Below are positions 54,823 to 64,000 of a DNA stretch of 64,000 bases, in pieces. Source of the stretch: Monodelphis domestica (lineage: Eukaryota > Chordata > Mammalia > Didelphimorphia > Didelphidae). The position numbers and the translations under genes were made by a program. Numbering within the stretch: the stretch's first letter is position 1; each line of letters opens with the position of its first letter. The stretch is taken from positions 17,383,383 to 17,447,382 of the forward strand of contig NC_077235.1 of the NCBI RefSeq assembly GCF_027887165.1. The letters are read 5' to 3'. The notes under the pieces were generated by a model, which was not told the origin of the DNA, ran no database searches, and was given only the letters and a program-made list of their open reading frames with translations.

Positions 54823-57800
54823 TAAACATTATTTTTATTTGGTCAATTTCTAAAATTATTCCTTGGATACAAAAATCATTTTCTTTTACTAACTTCCCTC
54901 CCTCCACCCCTCTCATAGCCAACCACAACTCCCCTGGGTATTGCATGTGTCCTTGATCTGAACCCATTTCCATGTTGGTGTTATTTGTACTAGGATGTTC
55001 ATTTGGAGTCTACATCCCCAATCATATCCCCTCGACCCCTGTAGTCAAGCAGTTACCTTTCCTTCAGTGTTTTTACTCCCACAGGTTTTTCTCTGCATGT
55101 GTATATTGTTTTTTTTTCTTATAGATACTCCCAGTTTGTTCAGGGACATTGCACTGCCACTAATGGAGAAGTCCATTACATTCAATTGTACCACAGTGTA
55201 TCAGTCTCTGTAAACAATGTTCTCCTGGTTCTGCTCCTTTCGCTCTGTCTGCATCAATTCCTGGAGACTGTTCCAGTCCCCATGGAATTCCTCCACTTTA
55301 TTATGACTTTCAGCACAATAGTATTCCATCACCAACATATGGCACAATTTGTTAAGTCATTCCCCAATTGAAGGGCATCCCCTCATTTTCCAATTTTTGG
55401 CCACCACAAAGAGTGCAGCTATGAATATTCTTGTACATGTCTTTTTCCTTATTATCTCTTTGGGGTACAAACCCTGCAGTGCTATGACTGAATCAAAGGA
55501 CAGGCAGTCTTTTAGAGCCCTTTGGGCAGAGTTCCAAAGAGCCCTTGAGAATGGTTGGATCAATTCACAACTCCACCAGCAATGCATTAATGTCCAGAAT
55601 TTGCCACATCCCCTCTAGCATTCATTACTTTCCTTTGCAGTCATGTTAGCCAATCTGCTAGGTGTGAGGTGATACCTCAGAGTTGTTTTGATTTGCATCT
55701 CTCTGATAATAAGAGATTTAGAACACTTCTTCATGTGCTTATTAATAGTTTTGATTTCTTTATCTGAAAATTGCCTATTCATGTCCCTTGCCCATCTATC
55801 AATTGGAGAATGGTTTGATTTTTTGTACAATTGGTTTAGCTCTTTATAAATGTGAGTAATTTTTGTCAGAGGTTTTTGTAATGAAGATTGTTTCCCAATT
55901 TGTTACTTCCCTTCTAATGTTGGTTCCATTGGATTTGTTTGTACAAACACTTTATAATTTGATGTAATCAAAATTATTTATTTCATATTTTGTGATTTTT
56001 TCCTAACTCTTGTTTGGTTTTAAAATCTTTCCTTTCCCAAAGATCTAACATGTATACTATTCTGTGTTCATCTAATTTACATATATATAATATATATTTC
56101 CTTCTTTATGTTCAAGTCATTCACCCATTCTGAGTTTATCTTGGTGTAGGGTGTGAGATATTGATCCAAACCTAATCTCTCCCACACTGTCTTCCAATTT
56201 TCCCAGCAGTTTTTATCAAATAGTGGATTTTTGTCAAAAAAGCTGGGATCTTTGGGCTTGTCATAAACTATTTTGCTAAGGTCACTTACCCCAAGTTTAT
56301 TCCACTGATTCTCCTTTCTGTCTCTTAGCCAGTACCAAATTGTTTTGATGACCACTGCATTATAAGATAGTTTGAGATCTGGTAATACAAGGCCACCTTC
56401 CTTTGTATTTTTTTCATTATTTCCCTGGATATCCTTGATCTTTTGTTCTTCTAAATGAACTTTGTTATGGTTTTTTCTAAATCAATGAAGAAGTTTTTTT
56501 GGCAGTTCAATGGGTATAGCACTAAATAAATAAATTAATTGGGGTAGGATGGTAATTTTTATTATCTTAGCTCATCCTAACCATGACAGATAATGTTTTT
56601 TTTCCAATTGCTCAGATCTAGTTTTAGTTGTATGGAAAGTGTTTTGTAGTTGTGTTCATATAGTTCCTGTGTTTGTCTCGGCAGATAGATTCCTAAGTAT
56701 TTTATATTGTCTAAAGTGACTTTGAATGGAATTTTTCTTTCTAATTCTTGTTTCTGAGATGTGTTGGAGATATCTAAAAATGCTCATGACTTATGTGGGT
56801 TTATTTTGTATCCTGCAACTTTGCTAAAGTTGTTGATTATTTCTACTAGATTTTTTGTTGATTCTCTAGGATTCTTTAAGTAGACCATCATATCATCTGC
56901 AAAGAGTGATAGCTTGGTCCCCTCAATGCCTATTTTAATACCTTCAATTTCTTTTTTTTCTCTAATTACTACTGATAGTGTTTCTAGTACAATGTTAAAT
57001 AATAGATGTGATAATGGGCATCCTTGCTTCACTCCTGATCTTATTGGGAATGCATCTAGTTTATCTCCATTGCAGGTGATGTTGGATGACGGTTTTAAAT
57101 AGATAATGTTTATTCTTTTTTAGGAAAGGCCCTTCTATTCCTATACTTTCTAGTGTTTTCAGTAGGAATGGCTGTTGTATTTTTTCAAAGGCTTTTTCTG
57201 CATCTATTGAGATAATTATGTGATTTTTGTTGGTTTGCTTGTTTATATTTATATATATATTTATATTTATATATATAAATATATAAATATATATTTATAT
57301 TTATATATATAAATCCTACCTGATAATAGTCAAAAACCCTCCTGTTCACTTACTGGAGTCTTTTTGCTAGTATCCTATTTAGGATTTTTGTATCCATATT
57401 TATTAGGGAGATTGGTCTATAGTTTTCTTTCTCTTTTTTTGACCTGCCTAGTTTTGGGATCAGTACTATGTTTGTGTTGTAAAATGAAATTGGTAGAACT
57501 CTTTCTTGACTTATTCTGTCAAATAGTTTGTATAATATTGGGATTAGCTGTTCTTTGAATGTTTGATAGAATTTGTTTGTGAATCCATCAGGCCATGGTG
57601 ATTTTTTCTTAGGGAGTTCTTTGATGGCTTGTTCAATTTCTTTTTCTGATATGGGATTATTTAAGAATTCCATTTCTTCCTCTGTTAATCTAGGCAATTT
57701 ATATTTTTGTAAATATTCATCCATATCACCTAGATTGCCATATTTGTTGCCATATAATTGGGCATAATAATTTTTAATAATTACCTTAACTTCTTCTTCA

Positions 57801-60800
57801 TTGGTGGTAAGGTTTCCCTTTTCATCTATGATACTGTTAATTTGGTTTTCTTTTCTTTTTTAAATTAAATTGACCAGTAATTTGTCTATTTTGTTTGTTT
57901 TTTTCAAAATACCAGCTTCTAGTCTTATTTATTAGTTCAATAGTTCTTTTACTTTCAATTTTATAGTTTTCTCCCACAAGTTTTATGACCTCTCATTTAG
58001 TTTTCATTTAGGGATTTTTGATTTGTTTGCTTTCAAGTTTTTTGATTTGTATGTCCAATTCATTGACCTGTGTCCTCTCTAGTGTGCTAATATATGAACT
58101 CAAGGATCTAAATTTCCCCGAGTACTGCTTTGGCTGCATCCCATAGATTTTGATATAATGTCCGATCATTGTCATTCTCTTCAATGAAATTATTAATTTT
58201 TTCTATGATTTGTTCTCTAACTAACCAATTCTGGAGAATCATATTATTTAATTTCCAATTAACTTTTTATTTGGCTCTCCATGTACCCTTATTGATCATT
58301 ATTTTTATTGCATTATGATCTAAAAAGATTGCATTTAGTATTTTTGCTTTTTTGCATGTTTTCCATATTTTTATGACCTACTACATGGTCGATCTTTGTG
58401 AATGTATCATGTACTGATGAAAAGAAGGTGTATTCCTTTCATCCCTATTTATTTTCCTCCACATAACTATTAAGACTAATTTTTCTATGTTTTCACTCAC
58501 ATCTCTTACCTCTTATTTATTTTTTGATTTGATTTATCTAAATTTGATAGTAGTAAGTTCAGTTCTCCCAATAGTATAGTTTTACTATCTATTTCCTCCT
58601 TCAACTCCACTAATTCCTCCTTTAGCAATTTGAATGCTATACCATTTGGTGCACACATATTGATTACTGGTATTTCCTCATTGTCTATAGTGCGTTTTAT
58701 CAGGATGTAGTTACCTTCCCTATCCATTTTAGTCAGATCTATTTTTACTTTGGCTTTGTCAGATATCATGATTGCAACTCCTGCCTTCTTTCTATCAGTT
58801 GAGACCCAACAGGTTTTGATTCAACCTTTAATTCTAATCTTGTGAGTGTCTACCTACCTCAAGTGTGTTTCTTGCAGTCAACATATGGTAGGATTTTGAT
58901 TTCTAATCCACTCTCCTATTTGTTCTCATTTTATGGGCAAGTTCATCCCATTCACATTCAAAGTTATGATTGCCACTTGTGTATTCCCCAGCATTTTGAT
59001 ATCCTCTCCTAGTTGTGCCCTTTCTTCTTTTGCTATATCCTTTTAAACCAGTGGTTTACTTCTAATTAATCCCCCTCATCCCTGCCCTTAATAAGATTCC
59101 CTTTCTTCCCCCTCCCTTTTCATTCACTTCTTATTTTTTTAGGGTCTTTTAAGTTCCCTGCCCCCTCACCTTCCCTCCCATTTTGTACTCCTTGTCCCCC
59201 TATTCCCCTTAGTTTTCCCTTCTTACTTACCCTGTAGGGTAAGATATAATTCAAGACCCCAATGGATATAGATGCTCTTCCCTCTCAGAATTGATTTCAC
59301 TGAAAGTAAGGTTTAAGTATTACCTATTAGCACTCTCTTCCTCTCCTCCTTATGAGTATTCTTCCCTTCCCCTTCCTATATGTATCTTTGTGTGATAAAG
59401 ATTATCCTATTTATTTTATTTCTTCAAGTATCTCTTGGTGCCATCTTCAATTCCCCCCTCACTTTTTCTTTTTTTTGCATATCATCTTATAGCACTTATT
59501 ACCCCAATCTCTTCCTGTAAATTATTCCTCTAATTACTATAATAGTGAATGTAATTTTTGAGAGTTACAAATAACATTTTCCCCATATATTAATATATAT
59601 AATTTGATCTAATTGTAGCCCTTAAAGAAGAAAGTTTGAATAAAAAAACTTTTTCCCCTTTTCCCTCTCTTATGTACCTTTTCATGTTTCTCTTGATCTT
59701 TAGATATCAAACTTTCCACTTAGTTCTGATCTTTTCTTTACAAATACTTGGAAATCCTCTATTTTGTTGAATGCCCATACTTTCCCCTGGAAGTATTGAT
59801 GGATAAGTGATCCTTGGTTGAAGACCCAATTCTCTTGCCTTTCTGAATATCATACTCCAAGCCTTGAGGTCCTTTAGTTTGGAAGCTGCCAGGTCTTGTG
59901 TGATCCTGATTGGTGCTCCTTGGGATCTGAATTGTCTCTTTTTGGCTTCTTGAAGAATTTTCTCCTTAGTTCAAAAGCTCTTGAATTTGGCAATTACATT
60001 CCTAGGAGCTGTCTTTTTAGAATTTAGTGTAGATGGTGTTCTATGAACTCTTTCAATGTCTATTTTGTCCCCTTGTTCAAGAACATCAGGGCAGTTATCT
60101 TGGATAATTTCTTGGAGTATGATGTCAATATTTCTGTTTATTTCTGGGTTTTCAAGTAGGCCAATGATTCTCAAATTTTCCTGTAGTGATCTGTTTTCCT
60201 GATCTGTCACCTTTTCAGCAAAGTATTTTATGTTTTCTTCTATTTTGTCAGTCTCTTGACTTTGCTTTATTAACTCCTGCTGTTTTGCAAGATCATTGTC
60301 TTCCAGTTGCATAATTCTGGTCTTTAAGGACTGATTTTCTGCTATAATATTTTGATTTTTCCTTTTCGGTTAGGTCTATCCTGCTTTTTGTGGCTTCCAG
60401 CTGTTTCTCCAATTGGGAGTTCTTGTTCTTTAAACTGTAATTTTCTCTTTGATTCATTTCCCACTTTTCCTGCCAGAAGGCTTCCATCTTTTTTATAAGC
60501 TCCAATCTAAATTCTTCAAGAGCTTATGGACAATTTCTATTTTTTGGGAAGGTTTTGGTGCATTTATTTGGACTTCCTCTTATATTTCCTCTGTAGCTTG
60601 GGTTTTGCCTTTGTAAAAATTCTCCAGGGTCAACCCCTTCTTGTTTTTCTTGGTGTTGGGAAGTTGCTGTTCCTAGGCATTATTTGCCATTACTGTGGTG
60701 TTTTTTTTCCCTTTCCAGTTAGAAATCTGAGTGAGATTGGCAGGTTATCTGGGTATGGAGCTAAGGAGCAAGGATTTTGGCTGAGGTCAGCTCTCAAGTC

Positions 60801-61230
60801 TCTGCAGCTTTTGCTGTTTGCTTCCCCTGTTGGCGCCCACCATCTATGCTCCTCAGCCTGCTGGGGCCTCAGGACTACCTGCTCTCAGGGGTAGGTCCTT
60901 GGTAGCCTCAGTCAGTTGCCAAGGATCCAGAGGTGCCCCTCACTCCAGAGGTGCCCCTCGCTCACTCACTGACTCTAGTGTGAGCTGGTTCTGACTCTGG
61001 CTCTGTAGGTGGGGTGGGGGAGGATGGATCAGCTCATGTTTTGGTGAAAGCTTTTCACCCCCTTATGGTGTGGAAATGCCCAAATCCCACGTACGTACTC
61101 TAGAGTCCCTTCGTTCACATGAATTTGGAGGGTTTTTTTGGCTTTTTGAGGTAGTCTGTATCAGTATGTGGTGAGGAGAGGATGAGTCCTGCATCTACAC
61201 TGCTGCCATGTTTACCTGGAAGTGCTAAAT
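54823..61230 (-). mobile_element. Nearly full-length L1, about 6.4 kb
   Basis: Minus strand. 3' UTR 54823-55340; ORF2 from about 59000 down to 55350: endonuclease part at 58506-58769 (APNGIAFKLLKEELVELK; GELNLLLSNLDKS, where functional copies have GDxN), RT at 57350-57724 ([20 protein letters not shown]) and 56784-57032 with the catalytic FADD box ([15 protein letters not shown]), zinc-knuckle region 55615-55357. ORF1 at 59850-60505: coiled-coil part 60293-60505 and RRM-like part 59971-60312 (ENLRIIGLLENPE; IERVHRTPS). 5' UTR about 60550-61230 (GC-rich). Stops, an AT microsatellite and frameshifts make it inactive. Confidence 0.85.
57240..57316. repeat. (ATATTT)n / AT-rich palindromic microsatellite in L1
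   Basis: Alternating 'tatatttatat' and 'aaatatataaat' blocks form an AT palindrome that disrupts the L1 RT region. May form a hairpin; a slippage product. Confidence 0.85.
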
Positions 61231-61234
61231 CCTT

Positions 61235-62110
61235 CTTGATTAGATAAATGCAAATTAAAACAACTCTGAGGTACCACCTCAAAACTATCAGATTAGCCAA
61301 TACAAAAATAAAGAAAAATGATAAATGTTGGTGGGAATGTGGCAAAATTGGGGACACTAATGCATTGATGGTGGAGCTGTGAAGTGATTCAAGCATTCTG
61401 GGCAATTTGGAATTATGCCTAAAGGGCTATAAAAGAATGCATGCCCTTTTATCCAGAAATACCACTACTAGGCCTACATCCCAAAATGGTGAAGGATCCA
61501 TTTGTACAAAAATATGAAAAGCTGATTTTCTTTTTTGGTAGCAAAGAATTGGAAACTAAAGTGATGCCCTTCAGTTGGGGAATGGCTGAAAAAATTGTGG
61601 TATATGATGGTGATGGAATACTTTAGTGCTGTAAGGAATAGTGACCAGAATGATTTCAGAAAGAGCTAGAAAGCACTAAGTAAACTAAAGCAGAATGAAA
61701 TAAGCATAACCAAGAGAATATTATTCACAGTAACTACCATATTTTAGAACAATGAAACATGATAGATGTTGCTACTAAAAGCAATACAATGATCTAGGAT
61801 AGTTCTGAGGGACTTGTAAAAAAGAATGCTATCCACGTCCAGAGAAAGAACTGGAATAGAAATGCAAATGAAAACATATGATTTATCACTTGTTTATTTG
61901 GGTACATGTTTGGGGGTTTTGGTTTTATAAGGTTATTCATTTACAAAAATGAATAATAGGAAATATATTTTGCGTGATAATACATGTATAACCCAGAATG
62001 AATTGCTTTTCAGCTCTGGGAGAGGGAATGGAAGAAGTGAGGGAAATAATTTGGATCATATAACTTAGGAAAACTTATGAGGAAATTTGTTATTAAAATA
62101 AAAAGGTGAT
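61235..62110 (+). mobile_element. L1 3' end of a different subfamily, plus strand
   Basis: Starts within ORF2 C-terminus (taaatgcaaattaaaacaactctgaggtaccacctc; gtgggaatgtggcaaaattggggacactaatgc) and ends in an A-rich tail (ttgttattaaaataaaaagg). Its 3' UTR (gcaatacaatgatctaggatagttctgagggac; ...ctctgggagagggaatggaag) does not match the 3' UTR of the minus-strand L1s, so it belongs to an older or separate lineage. Confidence 0.75.
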
Positions 62111-63890
62111 AAATTCTTTAGTGAAACAAACGTAGACAGAAATGGAAGGGGGTGTTTAAGATAGAGGGAAGAGACTGAGAAAATTTTAACTACAAAATCA
62201 ACTTCAACTTCAGAGAGTATTTCAGAAAATGCAGGATCAAAAGGAGAAAAACAAAGTATGTGAAGCTTCTGGGACCGTAACTACTCCAACCTCCAAGAGA
62301 AAGCCCACATGATACCTGGTTCTTGTCATTTTGGATCCTTGTCAAATTGCTGCCTTCCTGGATATAGTTCTAGGAAGATGCACCTTGAAAGTACTCCCTG
62401 AAGCAGATGGTTGTGGAGGAGTCTTGGTCAGGAATAGGAGTGAAATAAAAATTTCTGGGAGCTAGAGTTTGCATAACCTAACTCCCCTCCCTTTAGTACC
62501 TCAAACCTAGTTATGAGTATGTGAGGAACTTGGGCTTCCAAAACAAGAAGATAGCACAGATGAGATAGGAGAATTCTTACCACTTTTGGGAAGGAGAATC
62601 ATCAACAAATGCTCTGCTTCTTGTCTATTTGAATCAGCATAGGCCAAGTTACTGGAAAAGGTTTTGGGGATGGAAATGATTGATAAGGGAATCCATTCAC
62701 TCTTCTCAGATAAGGGTACCAAGACAAGCCCCAAAGCCAGAGTAGGAGCAATATCATTTGGTGGAGTCTGGGTCCCTCAAGGTGTGCCAACATTGAAAAG
62801 TTTCTCACAACATCAGTAGGTGGTTAAGTTGTAGATGACATCTAGGTAGGCAATGGACTGGGACCAACACAATTCATGGCCTTTACACTATCTCTGTTGT
62901 TGATACCTGGAATGGTTGAAGTTATACCTTGCCCAATGTAGTTAGTCCTTCTCTGCTCATCATGTTACCCACAGTTTTGAGCCTCTGGCACATCACAGCA
63001 GTAGCACTATTTGGTAGACATTGGTGTTAAGATGAGGATGAAGGCAAAGCTCAGATTAAAATTTATGTATCGGCAAGAGCACATGGTAAGGGCAATAAGG
63101 GAGGGAGCCTTACTGTTTTCTCATTCCTTACCTTCACATTCATCAAGTTTTTATGAGTTTAGGAATCTTGATCACATGGAAAGCCCTATGTTGAGCTCAC
63201 ACCTTTCTGGGTCAGTTGGTCCCTCAGTTCTTTTCTCCCTATGTTTATCTCTTCCTGTCTTAGCCTTGATCTTAGAATGTAACAAAATTTTTTTTGTCAT
63301 TGGCCTCTTTTTCCCCTTTTTATTTAATCTTTATGTGCTAGTAGGATTGCCAAATTTTTCTCTTCTAGGATTGTTTAACCTCTAAGCCCTGAGCCTTGGT
63401 AAAAGCTGAGGGCTTTGATTTCCTGTTTCCTTCTGTCCTTCAGAGGCTTTTCTCTAACCGCAAGAGATGGTAAGATAAGGGACCCCGTGAAGTTCTCTGT
63501 TCCAGAGTCCCTTGCTGCTCCACTAGTCAGCTGGTCAATGTCTTCATGGTCCATGAGAATGAAAAATGGTAATTTGAAAGAACCTTATAACCTAAAAAGT
63601 GATGTCTTCATAGAGATGTGCCCCATTGGAGGTCACAAGTACAATCTGTGATATAAGTCTCCCTCTATATTCTCCTCCTTGTTTTAAAAGCATGAAACTG
63701 TCTCCTCCATGCCAACCAAAGAATGATTCAATCACACATGCCCCTTAGTTCTGACCTGAGGAAAGACTCAAACTTTGGAGGATTAGGGGAGACTAGGGAC
63801 AGAGGTGAGCCAAAAGGGAAGACAGGGAAAGGGATCAGGTGAGAGTGGTTTAATGGTGAATGAGACAACAAAGTTTAGAATGTAGAAGTA
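62111..63890. other. Gene-free or unrecognised stretch
   Basis: Contains open frames up to 124 codons (63011-63385) and a minus-strand frame at 62507-62734, without domains or good splice context. Parts read like an eroded processed pseudogene (for example around 62700-62800), but I cannot name a parent. Confidence 0.4.
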
Positions 63891-63894
63891 GGTT

Positions 63895-64000
63895 AAAATC
63901 AATGAATGAAGCATTTATTAAACAATTACCATACACAAAGCACTGCACTGCTAGATAATAAAAAAACAGAGATAGTCACTGTACTCAAAGATATTACACT
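63895..64000 (+). repeat. L2/MIR-like fragment, cut by window end
   Basis: 'aatgaagcatttattaaacaattaccatacacaaagcactgcactgctag' follows the 'agcatttattaagcacctactatgtgccaggcactgtgct' pattern of L2-type 3' ends. Continues past the window. Confidence 0.6.

Noticed and set aside
62507-62810. Processed ribosomal-protein pseudogene
   Set aside because: The text has a coding feel on the plus strand, but I could not match it to any parent protein with confidence.
1-64000. CRISPR array, operon, integron or phage structures
   Set aside because: No spaced direct repeats or prokaryotic gene organisation; the repeat families and spliced signals are mammalian.

Overview
This is a eukaryotic, mammalian window and almost certainly a marsupial one. 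The main evidence is the repeat content. One roughly 190-bp tRNA-headed CORE-SINE recurs many times; it begins GGGGCAGCTGGGTAGCTCAG, has a MIR-like core and ends in a 'gtaagggttt' tail. It sits beside marsupial-type L1 elements, an RTE-like LINE, hAT-like MITEs and old MIR, L2 and CR1 fragments. The SINE type looks to me more like the Australidelphian WSINE class, but that is recollection and not a search result. There is no operon structure, no CRISPR array and no bacterial gene.

Layout. 1-7.3 kb: gene-free, with old MIR/L2 pieces, two young SINEs and a small L1 3' end with a clear target-site duplication. 7.4-19.6 kb: the only gene-bearing part. It starts with a promoter-like block holding three near-palindromic RFX X-boxes, CCAAT boxes and a CRE-like site. 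Next comes an intact minus-strand gene for a 134-aa GPI-anchored Ly6/uPAR protein that closely resembles SPACA4/Bouncer, a sperm-acrosome/egg-membrane fertilisation family. Head to head with it is a plus-strand gene (gene B) whose three exons splice in phase into a 109-aa protein I do not recognise. A second, rearranged unit follows: a GPI-tail-like minus-strand remnant with its own poly(A) signal, then a plus-strand gene (gene C) whose 53-aa frame starts next to two CREs and an X-box half-site. A third minus-strand Ly6 copy near 19.2-19.5 kb is a frameshifted pseudogene. Several short stretches match between the units. I therefore read the segment as an ancient tandem duplication of a minus Ly6 gene paired with a plus-strand novel gene, head to head within a pair and tail to tail between pairs. 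CRE plus X-box promoters fit expression in spermatids, but that is inference.

19.6-29.4 kb: CR1-clade LINE remains, a hAT-like MITE pair, an RTE-like LINE 3' half, SINEs and microsatellites; no gene seen. 29.4-62.1 kb: an L1 nest. At least nine L1 copies lie next to or inside one another, most on the minus strand, including one nearly full-length copy (54.8-61.2 kb) and one chimeric copy in which a reverse-transcriptase fragment replaces the ORF1 N-terminus. This nest also contains a solo retroviral LTR of 965 bp with a 4-bp target-site duplication and a SINE with a 15-bp duplication. 62.1-64 kb: unique or unrecognised sequence ending in an L2/MIR-like fragment.

All intron-exon calls rest on splice-site consensus and reading phase read by eye; no transcript or database evidence was available.
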